A DNA stretch of 10,811 nt from Fusobacteriaceae bacterium (GTDB lineage: Bacteria; Fusobacteriota; Fusobacteriia; Fusobacteriales; Fusobacteriaceae). Every line of letters begins with the position of its first letter. Position 1 is the stretch's first letter. Under the pieces are notes generated by a model that saw only the letters and a list, made by a program, of their open reading frames with translations, ran no database searches and was not told where the DNA came from. Of the stretch, positions 1 to 7,342 are shown piece after piece. Where the stretch lies: NCBI GenBank assembly GCA_016938425.1, contig JAFGUR010000161.1, forward strand, positions 1 to 10,811. Direction: 5' to 3'. The position numbers and the translations under genes were made by a program.

Positions 1-1073
1 AAATGACTAGAGAAGTTATTGAGAGAATCGGAGGAACAAAAGATTATAATTTGCATGATGCTTTAGGTGCTGAAAATATATATAATTATAGAAATAAGAT
101 TATAGAACCTTTTTCAAAACAAAATGGTAAAGTTATTACAGGATTTTTTAAGAAAAAATCTCATGATATTTTTGTTGCAAAAGAAAACTGGCTTCAAAGC
201 AGGGAAATGAATGAAATATTAGAATATCTATTAAAAGTTGTAAATAATGAGAAAATTAGTGTTTATAATGAAAAAGAACATAAAGGAATTTTAAGACATG
301 TAATGCTTAGAATTAATAGTAAAAAAGAGCTTATGCTGGTTTTAGTTGTAAATTCAAAACTTAATGATAAATTAAAAGATATTTTAAATAAAGTTAGTGA
401 AAAATTTCAAAATATCAAATCTGTTTATATATCAATAAATACAAAAAGAACAAATGTTGCATTAGGTAAAGAAAATATTCATTTATTTGGAAATAAATTT
501 ATAAAAGAAGAACTGTTTGATATAGAGTTTAATATATCACCTAATAGTTTTTTTCAAATTAATATTGAGCAAGTTCAAAAATTGTATAATATAGCAATCT
601 CTTATTTTTCTAATATAGAAAATAAATATATTGTTGATGCTTATTCTGGAACAGGAACTATAGGAATGTTATTATCAAAGTTTGCTAAAAAAGTATATGC
701 GATTGAAATGGTTGAATCTGCAACAAAAGATGCAATCAGAACTGCTAAAGACAATAATATTAAAAATATTCAATTTATTAATGGAAAAGTAGAGGAAGAA
801 TTAGAAAAATTAATTTTAAATAAAAATATAATTGACTCTATAATTTTTGACCCTCCAAGAAAAGGAATAGAAAGTAAAATCTTAGAAGAGGTTGCTCAAC
901 AAAAAATAAAAGAAATAATATATATATCATGTAATCCTTCCACTTTTGCTAGGGATATAAAGATTTTGAAAGATTATGGGTATAAATTGGTAGAAGTTCA
1001 ACCAGTTGATATGTTTCCTCAGACAAATCATATTGAACTTGTAGGAAAAATAATTTTATTGGAGGAAAAATGA
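1..1073 (+). CDS. rlmD: RlmD/TrmA-family 23S rRNA (uracil-C5)-methyltransferase, 5'-truncated by window edge
   Basis: SAM-dependent enzyme that methylates carbon 5 of a uridine in RNA, most likely 23S rRNA. Residues are numbered from the ATG at position 3. The Rossmann SAM motif DAYSGTGTIG lies at about 212-221, preceded by NSFFQIN (181-187). DPPRKG follows at 283-288, the catalytic-cysteine motif SCNP at 309-312 (Cys310), and PQTNHIE at 339-345, whose final Glu is the family's general base. All are intact, so it should be active. The visible start ERIGG...YNYRNKI matches the interior of RlmD proteins, just after the Fe-S cysteine segment. The TRAM domain and cysteines therefore lie off the left edge, and the ATG at position 3 is internal. 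The stop overlaps plsY by 4 bp (ATGA), indicating translational coupling. The family is clear, but RlmD, RlmCD and TrmA cannot be separated without the N-terminus, so the symbol is tentative. Confidence 0.9.
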   Translation, partial: MTREVIERIGGTKDYNLHDALGAENIYNYRNKIIEPFSKQNGKVITGFFKKKSHDIFVAKENWLQSREMNEILEYLLKVVNNEKISVYNEKEHKGILRHVMLRINSKKELMLVLVVNSKLNDKLKDILNKVSEKFQNIKSVYISINTKRTNVALGKENIHLFGNKFIKEELFDIEFNISPNSFFQINIEQVQKLYNIAISYFSNIENKYIVDAYSGTGTIGMLLSKFAKKVYAIEMVESATKDAIRTAKDNNIKNIQFINGKVEEELEKLILNKNIIDSIIFDPPRKGIESKILEEVAQQKIKEIIYISCNPSTFARDIKILKDYGYKLVEVQPVDMFPQTNHIELVGKIILLEEK

Positions 1074-1675
1074 TAACAATCTTAATTTTTTTAGTAGTTG
1101 CATATTTTTTAGGAAGTTTACCAAATGGCTTATATGTAGCAAAATTTAAAGGTGTAAATATAATGGAAGAAGGAAGTAAGAATACTGGAGCAACAAATGT
1201 ATTTAGAGTTTTAGGTGCTAAATATGGAATATTTGTTCTTTTATTAGATGCATTAAAAGGTTATATTCCTTTATTTGTTGCTAGTAAATTAGGAGTAAAT
1301 GGAAATGGATTAGTTTTAGTTGGATTAATGGCAGTTATAGGTCATACTTTTTCTCCTTTTTTGAAATTTAAAGGAGGAAAAGGTGTTGCGACAAGCTTAG
1401 GTATTTTTATATTTCTAGCTCCTTTACCTATGTTTTTGACTTTAATTATGTTTTTTATTGTTGTTGGGATTTCTAAATATGTTTCTTTAGGCTCAGTTTT
1501 AGCTTCAGTAATGTTACCTTTATTAATTTTGTTTTTGCCAATAAATAAGGGTTTAAGTAGTAGTACTTTTTTATTTATTATTAGTGCTTTATTAGGGATT
1601 TATATAATATATAAACATAAAACTAACATAGTTAGATTGAAAAATGGAACAGAAAATAAATTCTATAAAAAATAG
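1070..1675 (+). CDS. plsY: Acyl-phosphate:glycerol-3-phosphate acyltransferase PlsY
   Basis: Integral membrane enzyme that transfers an acyl group from acyl-phosphate to sn-glycerol-3-phosphate, making lysophosphatidic acid, the first committed step of phospholipid synthesis. At 201 residues it has the usual PlsY length and several hydrophobic helices. The family motifs are present in order: GSLPNG (15-20), EGSKNTGATNVFR (34-46), GHTFSPFLKFKGGKGVAT (91-108), which carries the glycine-rich phosphate-binding stretch, and the C-terminal NIVRLKNGTE (186-195). The ATG overlaps the upstream stop, and GGAGG at 1061-1065 sits 4 nt before it, so the start is secure. The next gene, gpsA, supplies its substrate, a common and functionally sensible pairing. 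Nothing in the sequence looks damaged. Confidence 0.96.
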   Translation: MITILIFLVVAYFLGSLPNGLYVAKFKGVNIMEEGSKNTGATNVFRVLGAKYGIFVLLLDALKGYIPLFVASKLGVNGNGLVLVGLMAVIGHTFSPFLKFKGGKGVATSLGIFIFLAPLPMFLTLIMFFIVVGISKYVSLGSVLASVMLPLLILFLPINKGLSSSTFLFIISALLGIYIIYKHKTNIVRLKNGTENKFYKK

Positions 1676-1686
1676 GTGGGATATAG

Positions 1687-2700
1687 ATGGAGAAAATTGT
1701 AGTATTAGGGGCAGGAAGTTGGGGAACAGCACTATCAATTTTACTTGCCAAAAAAGGTTATAAAGTGGTAGTATGGGAATATAGTAAAGAGAGAGCAAAA
1801 GAACTAGAAGAAAAAAGAGAAAATGATATTTTCTTACCAGGTATAAAGTTCCCAGAAAACTTAGAAATCACTAATTCGTTGGAGAATATTTTAAAAGACA
1901 CAAAGTTTTTACTTTTTTCTGTACCAGCACAAGTATTAAGAACAGTTGTTTCTCAAATTTCTAATCAATTGAGAGAAGATATAACAATTATAAATAGTGC
2001 AAAGGGTATTGAGTTAAAAACAGGGTTAAGATTATCAGAAGTAATAAAGGATGAAATATTAGGGAAATTTCATAAAAATATTATTGCTTTATCTGGTCCA
2101 ACTCATGCCGAGGAAGTTGCTATTCAATTGCCTTCAGCTATAGTGGCTGCAGGAGATTTAGATAGAGGAAAAGAAGTACAACAATTATTTAGTACAGAAT
2201 ATTTTAGAGTTTATACATCACAAGACATAATAGGTGTTGAGTTAGGAGGAGCGATAAAGAACTGCATTGCAATTACTAATGGAATTTCAGATGGTTTAGG
2301 TTATGGGGATAATTCTAGAGCAGCATTAATAACTCGTGGTTTAGCAGAAATGAGTAGATTTGGTCTTTATTTTGGAGCAAATCCTCTTACATTTACTGGC
2401 TTAGCAGGTATGGGTGATTTAATTGTAACGTGTACTTCAAGACATAGTAGAAATAGAGGTGTAGGAGAAAGAATAGGAAAAGGGGAAAAAATAGAAGAAA
2501 TACTTTCGTCAATGAAAATGGTGGCTGAGGGGGTTCCAACATTAAAAGCAGTGAAAGAGTTAGCTGAAAAACATCAAATTAATATGCCTATTATTGATGC
2601 TACTTATTCAATTATTTATGAAAATAAATCAATAGTAGAAGCACTCTCTTCATTAATGACTAGAGAATTGAAAGAAGAGTTTCATTTAAGCAAAAACTGA
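1687..2700 (+). CDS. gpsA: NAD(P)-dependent glycerol-3-phosphate dehydrogenase GpsA
   Basis: Cytosolic enzyme that reduces dihydroxyacetone phosphate to sn-glycerol-3-phosphate for phospholipid synthesis. The N-terminal Rossmann fold carries GAGSWGTA at 8-15. It is followed by FSVPAQVLR (77-85), NSAKGIE (103-109) and SGPTHAEEV (136-144). The C-terminal helical domain has the catalytic lysine in GGAIKN (Lys191), GDNSRAAL (207-214) and GLAGMGDLIVTCTS (238-251). Its 337 residues are typical of bacterial GpsA. The SD AGGTGGG (1674-1680) overlaps the plsY stop and lies 6 nt before the ATG, so plsY and gpsA are probably translated together from one mRNA. The product feeds PlsY directly. Confidence 0.97.
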   Translation: MEKIVVLGAGSWGTALSILLAKKGYKVVVWEYSKERAKELEEKRENDIFLPGIKFPENLEITNSLENILKDTKFLLFSVPAQVLRTVVSQISNQLREDITIINSAKGIELKTGLRLSEVIKDEILGKFHKNIIALSGPTHAEEVAIQLPSAIVAAGDLDRGKEVQQLFSTEYFRVYTSQDIIGVELGGAIKNCIAITNGISDGLGYGDNSRAALITRGLAEMSRFGLYFGANPLTFTGLAGMGDLIVTCTSRHSRNRGVGERIGKGEKIEEILSSMKMVAEGVPTLKAVKELAEKHQINMPIIDATYSIIYENKSIVEALSSLMTRELKEEFHLSKN

Positions 2701-2717
2701 GAAAAGTGGTGAAGTCT

Positions 2718-3542
2718 GTGGAAAAAGAAAAAGATTTAGTATCGTTATATCTTAATGACATCAGAAAACATGAAATTTTAACTAAAGAAGAAGAACAAGA
2801 ATTATTAATAAGAGCTAAGGGGGAAGATGAGTCTGCAAAGCAAAAATTAATACTTTCAAATCTTAGATTAGTTGTTAATGTCGCTAAAAATTATTGTAAT
2901 AAAGGTTTAGGATTTATTGATTTGATAAGTGAAGGAAATTTTGGACTAATACATGCAATAGATAAATTTGATTATACTAAAGGGTACAGATTTTCTACCT
3001 ATGCTGTTTGGTGGATTAAACAAGCTATTACAAAAGCTATAATAAGTAAAGGAAGAGAAATAAGAATTCCTTCTTATAAACATGATATATTAAATAAGGT
3101 AAATAAATTTATAATGGGTCACATAACTGAAAATAGTTCATATCCTTCTACAGAAGCAATTGCTTTAGGGACAGGATTAGAGGAAAGAAAAGTTCAAAAA
3201 GTAATGCTTGAGTTTCAAGATATGCTTTCTTTAAATGCATCTATTGGTGATGATATTTATTTAGAAGATACAATAAGTGAAGCAGATAATGAATCTTTGG
3301 AAAACCAAGTTTTAGGTGAAATTGCAAGAGAAGAAATTAATGCAATACTAAGTCAATTGAAACCTAGAGAAAAAGATATTTTGACTTTAAGATACGGCTT
3401 ATTTGGAGAAGAAATTCATACATTAGAAGAAGTAGGCAAAAAATTTAATATTACACGTGAAAGAGTTAGACAAATTGAAAAGAAAACTCTAGATAAGCTA
3501 AGATTAAAATATAGTGAGCAGTTAAAAGAATATTTAAGATAG
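2718..3542 (+). CDS. Compact sigma-70 family RNA polymerase sigma factor (group 1/2-like, no region 1.1)
   Basis: Promoter-recognition subunit of RNA polymerase. Numbering is from the GTG at 2718 (274 aa). Region 1.2 is about 5-36. Region 2 is about 41-118, with DLISEGNFGL (68-77) and FDYTKGYRFSTYAVWWIKQAI (84-104). Gln102 and Thr105 match the -10 contact residues Q437 and T440 of E. coli sigma-70. A shorter region 3 spans about 118-195. Region 4 (about 205-274) contains the helix-turn-helix with TRERVRQIE, where Arg247, Arg251 and Gln252 match the -35 contacts R584, R588 and Q589. It should therefore read near-consensus housekeeping promoters. GTG codons at 2706 and 2709 are also in frame, but AAGTGGTGA (2704-2712) is a good SD 5 nt before the GTG at 2718 and covers both, so 2718 is preferred. 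It lacks the acidic N-terminal region of most primary sigmas. A STAS gene follows directly, hinting at control by partner switching. Whether it is the main or an alternative sigma cannot be told from this window. Confidence 0.9.
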   Translation: MEKEKDLVSLYLNDIRKHEILTKEEEQELLIRAKGEDESAKQKLILSNLRLVVNVAKNYCNKGLGFIDLISEGNFGLIHAIDKFDYTKGYRFSTYAVWWIKQAITKAIISKGREIRIPSYKHDILNKVNKFIMGHITENSSYPSTEAIALGTGLEERKVQKVMLEFQDMLSLNASIGDDIYLEDTISEADNESLENQVLGEIAREEINAILSQLKPREKDILTLRYGLFGEEIHTLEEVGKKFNITRERVRQIEKKTLDKLRLKYSEQLKEYLR

Positions 3543-3553
3543 AGGTGATTTTA

Positions 3554-3883
3554 ATGAAAACTGTATCAAATAAAATTGAAAATAATAATCTACTTGTAAA
3601 AATTGAGGGAGAAGTTGATGTTTATACATCAATAGATTTAAAAAAAGAATTATCGAAATATATTGAAGATGGAGAAAGAAGTATAATTATTGATTTAGAC
3701 CAAGTAAACTATATGGATAGTTCTGGATTAGGTGTACTAGTTGCTGTTTTAAAGGAATTAAAAAAAGTTGGTGGGGATTTAAAATTGATAAATTTACCAC
3801 TAAGTGTAAAAAAAATATTTGATTTAACAAGGCTTACTAAATTTTTTAGTATATATAAAAATTTGGAAGAAGCATCGAAGTAG
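3554..3883 (+). CDS. STAS-domain protein, SpoIIAA/RsbV-like anti-anti-sigma factor
   Basis: Single-domain STAS protein of 109 residues, the usual size of SpoIIAA/RsbV proteins. Early strands (LLVKIEGEVDVYTS, 13-26) lead to the signature YMDSSGLGVL (53-62). Ser57 aligns with the serine that the partner kinase phosphorylates in SpoIIAA and RsbV. In that family the unphosphorylated form captures an anti-sigma kinase and frees the sigma factor. Here the gene lies 11 bp after a sigma-70 gene and 12 bp before dnaN, and no RsbW/SpoIIAB-type kinase is encoded anywhere in the window. The start is the ATG at 3554, because AGAGGTGA (3541-3548) is a strong SD 5 nt upstream. An in-frame GTG at 3545 lies inside that SD and is unlikely. 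Role by family is well supported; the target sigma factor is inferred from adjacency only. It could instead serve a PP2C-type or other STAS pathway. Confidence 0.88.
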   Translation: MKTVSNKIENNNLLVKIEGEVDVYTSIDLKKELSKYIEDGERSIIIDLDQVNYMDSSGLGVLVAVLKELKKVGGDLKLINLPLSVKKIFDLTRLTKFFSIYKNLEEASK

Positions 3884-3895
3884 ACAGGAGAAGTT

Positions 3896-5020
3896 ATGCT
3901 AAATATAAGAGTTAATAGGAATAAATTTTTAAAGGGAATTAGACTAGTAAGTAAAGCTATATCAGAAAATAAAATAAGACCTGTTATTGGTGGGGTCTAT
4001 TTAGAAGCTAAGAATGATTTAATTATTTTAAAAGGTACTGATATGGACCTAACAATTTCAAACTTTATGTTTGGGATTATTGATAGTCCAGGAGAAATTG
4101 TATTCAGTCCACAATTAGTTGATGAATATTTAAGAGAAATAAATGATGAAGAAATTCAAATAGTAGAATTGGATGGATCTTTACTTATTGAAACAGAAGG
4201 ATCTACTTCTGAGTTTTCATTGTATGAAGCAAGCGAATATCCAATGATAGATACTAAAATTGAAGGTAAAACATACGAAATTTCTAGAGAATTTTTATTA
4301 GAAAGCTTAGAAAAAGTAAAATTTGCAGCAAGTATATCGACTGATAATGTAGCGACTAATTCGGTAAGAGTAGAATTATCTAATGGGAAAATTCAATTAG
4401 TGGCTACAGATAGTTTTAGGCTTGTATATTTGGAAGAAAATTTAGAAGATGCTTTTAATGGTGAAACAAAAGTTAGTATTCCACTAAATAGTGTTGAAGC
4501 AATTATTAATATTCTTAAATCAGTAGGAGATGAATTCTTGAAATTAAATTATTTTGGAAATCAAATTTCTTTAGAAATAGAAAAAATAAATTTATTGAGT
4601 AGAGTAATTGATTTACCTTATCCAGATTTTAAAAGTATTATAAGTGGTGGGACATTTAATAAAAATATTAATATTTCTACTGAAAATTTTATTAATGTAT
4701 TAAAAAGAGTATTTGTTTTTGTAAAAAACAATACTGACTCAAAAGGTGGAGCTATTTTCTATTTAAAGAATGAGAAGTTTCATATAGAGGGGATTTCTGA
4801 AAGTGGGAAAATAAAAGAAGAAATTGACTTAGATTTTGAAGGAGAAGATTTAAAAATTCAACTTAATGTAAAATATCTTCTTGATTTTTTATCTAATTTA
4901 GATAAAAATAAGCTAACTAATATTAAATTGTCAAATTCAAGAGGAATAGTTATGTTAAAGAATGAAAATAAAGATAATTATTTATATATAACAATGCCAT
5001 TAGCTTTAAGAGATGAATAA
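3896..5020 (+). CDS. dnaN: DNA polymerase III beta subunit (sliding clamp) DnaN
   Basis: Ring-forming processivity clamp that tethers DNA polymerase III and repair enzymes to DNA. It is 374 residues with the three-fold clamp architecture (roughly 1-120, 125-250, 255-374). Diagnostic segments are RPVIGGVYLEA (28-38) and GTDMDL (47-52) in domain 1, ATDSFRL (170-176) and LPYPDF (240-245) at the partner-binding cleft, and NVKYLLDFL (324-332) plus YITMPLAL (364-371) in domain 3. The last aligns with the E. coli C-terminus YVVMPMRL but has Leu and Ala for the second Met and Arg, with three extra residues (RDE). AGGAG at 3886-3890, 5 nt before the ATG, supports the start. It ends the six-gene run and a hairpin follows at 5066-5087. 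dnaN usually sits beside dnaA; placement after a sigma/STAS pair is unusual. A divergent second clamp copy cannot be excluded. Confidence 0.93.
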   Translation: MLNIRVNRNKFLKGIRLVSKAISENKIRPVIGGVYLEAKNDLIILKGTDMDLTISNFMFGIIDSPGEIVFSPQLVDEYLREINDEEIQIVELDGSLLIETEGSTSEFSLYEASEYPMIDTKIEGKTYEISREFLLESLEKVKFAASISTDNVATNSVRVELSNGKIQLVATDSFRLVYLEENLEDAFNGETKVSIPLNSVEAIINILKSVGDEFLKLNYFGNQISLEIEKINLLSRVIDLPYPDFKSIISGGTFNKNINISTENFINVLKRVFVFVKNNTDSKGGAIFYLKNEKFHIEGISESGKIKEEIDLDFEGEDLKIQLNVKYLLDFLSNLDKNKLTNIKLSNSRGIVMLKNENKDNYLYITMPLALRDE

Positions 5021-5024
5021 AAAT

Positions 5025-5053
5025 TTGTAAATTTTAAATTCTTAAAGTATAAT
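5025..5053 (+). promoter_or_regulatory. Probable sigma-70 promoter for glgB
   Basis: TTGTAA (5025-5030) and a perfect TATAAT (5048-5053) are separated by exactly 17 bp, starting 5 bp after the dnaN stop. Transcription would begin near 5060, just before the hairpin at 5066-5087 and about 55 nt before glgB. No other position between the hairpin and the glgB SD has room for a promoter that would leave the SD in the transcript. Confidence 0.6.
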
Positions 5054-5065
5054 TGGATTGAGGAC

Positions 5066-5088
5066 AAAATGCCCTTAGGGGCATTTTT
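5066..5088 (+). terminator. Terminator-like hairpin between dnaN and glgB (possible glgB attenuator)
   Basis: A perfect 9-bp stem (AAAATGCCC at 5066-5074, GGGCATTTT at 5079-5087) with a 4-nt loop TTAG ends in a run of five T (5084-5088). It fits an intrinsic terminator for the upstream operon. Because the likely glgB promoter lies before it, the same hairpin would also sit at the very 5' end of the glgB transcript, where it could attenuate transcription or protect the RNA end. Confidence 0.75.
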
Positions 5089-5114
5089 AATTTGATGATA
5101 ATAGGGGGCTTAGT

Positions 5115-7298
5115 ATGTACAAGATGATTTTATCAGAAAATGAGTTGAAGCAAATAATTAATGGAGAATTATTAGACCCATTTATTTTTTTAGGTATGCA
5201 CAAGTTAGATAAGACAAAAATTGTTGTTAGAGTTTACAATCCTCAAGCTGAAAAAGTAAAGGTTATAATTGATGGAATAAACTATGAAATGTTTAAAATA
5301 TCACAAGAAGGGGTTTTTGAAGTTGTAATTGAATCAAAAGATATTAAACCCTATAAATTAGAGTATAAATTTTATAACGGATCCATATATAGAGTTAGAG
5401 ATACTTATAGTTTTATGCCTTATTTAACAGAATATGATTTATTTTTAATAGGTGAAGGAAATCATCATAAATTATATGAAAAACTTGGTGCTCATGTTAT
5501 TGAACATGAAGGGTATTCTGGTGTGAACTTTGCAGTATGGGCTCCTGAAGCAAAAAAAGTTAGTGTTGTTGGATCATTTAATAGCTGGGATGGAAGAGTT
5601 CATCAAATGAGAATGAGAGGCTCTTCTGGTGTGTGGGAATTATTTATTCCTAATTTAACAGAAGGGGATTTATATAAATTTGAAATTAAAACTAAAAAAA
5701 ATGAAATTCTCACAAAAATAGATCCATTAGCTTTCTATTTTGAGAAAAGGCCTCAAAATGCATGTATTATTTATGATATTAATAATAAATTTCAATGGAA
5801 TGACGAAAATTGGTTAATTAAAAGAGAATTAACAGATTGGTTAAAAGCACCTATTTCAGTTTATGAGGTTCACTTAGGTTCTTTTAAAAGAAAAGAAGGA
5901 AATGAATTTTTAAGTTATAAAGAAATAGCGCATGAATTGTTAGATTATTTGTTAAAAAATAACTATACTCACTTGGAAATAATGCCAGTATCAGAACATC
6001 CTCTAGATGAATCATGGGGATATCAAGTTACGGGTTATTACGCAACAACAAGTAGGTTTGGTAAACCAGAAGATTTTATGTATTTAGTAAATCTATTGCA
6101 TGAAAATAATATTGGAATAATATTAGATTGGGTTCCAGGGCATTTTCCTAAGGATGCTTATGCGTTAGGAAGATATGATGGAACAGCTCTATATGAACAT
6201 CAAGATCCTAGACAAGGTGAGCATATGGATTGGGGAACATATATTCCGAATTTTGGAAGAAATGAAGTTAAAAACTTTTTTATAGCAAATGCATTATATT
6301 GGATTGATAAATTTCATATTGATGGATTGAGAGTTGATGCAGTAGCAAGTATGATTTATCTTGATTATTCAAGGGATAGTGGCTCTTGGGTTCCTAATCA
6401 ATATGGTGGTAGAGAAAATTTGGAAGCCATTGAGTTTTTAAAATATTTTAATTCAATTACTCATAAATATTATAAAGGAGTTTTGACTATTGCTGAGGAA
6501 TCTACTGCTTTTGCAGGAGTGTCAAGACCTACGGAAGATAATGGATTAGGATTTTCTATGAAATGGAATATGGGTTGGATGAACGATTCATTAGAATATA
6601 TGAAAAAAGACCCCATATATAGGAAATACCATCATCATGATTTAACTTTTTCTATGGTTTACGCATTTTCTGAAAAATTTAAATTAGTTATATCACATGA
6701 TGAAGTTGTTCATGGTAAAAAATCACTTCTTAATAAAATGCCAGGAGATTTATGGCAAAAATTTGCTAATTTAAGATTGTTTTTTACATATGCATTTTGT
6801 CATCCTGGTAAAAAATTATTTTTTATGGGAAGTGAATTTGGACAATGGAATGAGTGGAATTGTAATAGTTCATTAGACTGGCACTTGTTAGAAAATGAGC
6901 CTCATAAAAAAACTCAATATTTCATTGAGAAATTAAATGAATTTTATAAAAATTATAGTGAACTTTGGGAATTAGATTATTTTGGTGAAGGATTCGAATG
7001 GCTAGATTTTAAGGATCAACAAAATAGTATATTAGCTTTCAAAAGAAAAAATAGTAAAAATGAAGAAGTAATTTGCATATTTAATTTTACACCACAAGTT
7101 CATACAGAATATAAATTTGGAGTGCCTAAAGAGGGAATATATCAAGAAATATTTAATTCAGATTTATCTGAGTTTTATGGAAGTAACTTTGAAAGAAAAT
7201 TAGAAGTTGAAACTATAAAATATGAAGTTCATAATCAAAATCATGCAATATCTATAAATATTCCACCATTGGGAGCTGTTATTTATAAATTAAAATAA
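5115..7298 (+). CDS. glgB: 1,4-alpha-glucan (glycogen) branching enzyme GlgB, GH13 family
   Basis: Cytosolic enzyme that cuts alpha-1,4 glucan chains and rejoins them as alpha-1,6 branches in glycogen. Its 727 residues match full-length bacterial GlgB. An N-terminal beta domain (about 20-105, starting DPFIFLGMH) precedes a CBM48 module (about 125-195, GVNFAVWAPEAKKVSVVGSF). The GH13 barrel then carries DWVPGHF (338-344), GLRVDAV (404-410; nucleophile Asp408), AEES (460-463; acid/base Glu461) and SHDEVVHGK (527-535; Asp529). These match E. coli D405, E458 and D526 with a constant offset of three. A C-terminal beta domain ends with IPPLGAVIYKL. The SD AGGGGG (5103-5108) lies 6 nt before the ATG; the ATG at 5124 is spaced too far. 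No other glycogen gene is in the window, so it looks like a separate transcription unit. Intact, with no oddities in the active site. Confidence 0.98.
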   Translation: MYKMILSENELKQIINGELLDPFIFLGMHKLDKTKIVVRVYNPQAEKVKVIIDGINYEMFKISQEGVFEVVIESKDIKPYKLEYKFYNGSIYRVRDTYSFMPYLTEYDLFLIGEGNHHKLYEKLGAHVIEHEGYSGVNFAVWAPEAKKVSVVGSFNSWDGRVHQMRMRGSSGVWELFIPNLTEGDLYKFEIKTKKNEILTKIDPLAFYFEKRPQNACIIYDINNKFQWNDENWLIKRELTDWLKAPISVYEVHLGSFKRKEGNEFLSYKEIAHELLDYLLKNNYTHLEIMPVSEHPLDESWGYQVTGYYATTSRFGKPEDFMYLVNLLHENNIGIILDWVPGHFPKDAYALGRYDGTALYEHQDPRQGEHMDWGTYIPNFGRNEVKNFFIANALYWIDKFHIDGLRVDAVASMIYLDYSRDSGSWVPNQYGGRENLEAIEFLKYFNSITHKYYKGVLTIAEESTAFAGVSRPTEDNGLGFSMKWNMGWMNDSLEYMKKDPIYRKYHHHDLTFSMVYAFSEKFKLVISHDEVVHGKKSLLNKMPGDLWQKFANLRLFFTYAFCHPGKKLFFMGSEFGQWNEWNCNSSLDWHLLENEPHKKTQYFIEKLNEFYKNYSELWELDYFGEGFEWLDFKDQQNSILAFKRKNSKNEEVICIFNFTPQVHTEYKFGVPKEGIYQEIFNSDLSEFYGSNFERKLEVETIKYEVHNQNHAISINIPPLGAVIYKLK

Positions 7299-7304
7299 AT
7301 ATGA

Positions 7305-7342
7305 TAATATAAAAGGGATTCTTAAGAATCCCTTTTATATTA
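7305..7342. terminator. Bidirectional terminator: 38-bp perfect palindrome between convergent glgB and sppA
   Basis: Every base from 7305 to 7323 pairs with its partner in 7324-7342, with the centre at CTT|AAG. The GC-containing core AAAAGGGATTCTT is flanked by A-runs on one side and T-runs on the other, so each strand gives a hairpin followed by a U-rich tail. It lies 6 bp after the glgB stop, and its right end is the sppA stop codon itself (7340-7342). Confidence 0.88.

Noticed and set aside
3..5. ATG at the left edge as the true start of the methyltransferase
   Set aside because: The protein begins in the middle of the RlmD fold and lacks the TRAM and cysteine segment, so the gene continues to the left.
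1592..1798. 68-codon open frame on the minus strand
   Set aside because: It overlaps the end of plsY and the start of gpsA, both certain, and its hydrophobic translation is what AT-rich antisense frames give. No SD or family resemblance was seen.
2706..2711. GTG codons as the sigma factor start
   Set aside because: They lie inside the SD-like AAGTGGTGA and have no SD of their own; the GTG at 2718 is correctly spaced.
3545..3547. GTG as the STAS protein start
   Set aside because: It is part of the SD AGAGGTGA, which is placed 5 nt before the ATG at 3554.
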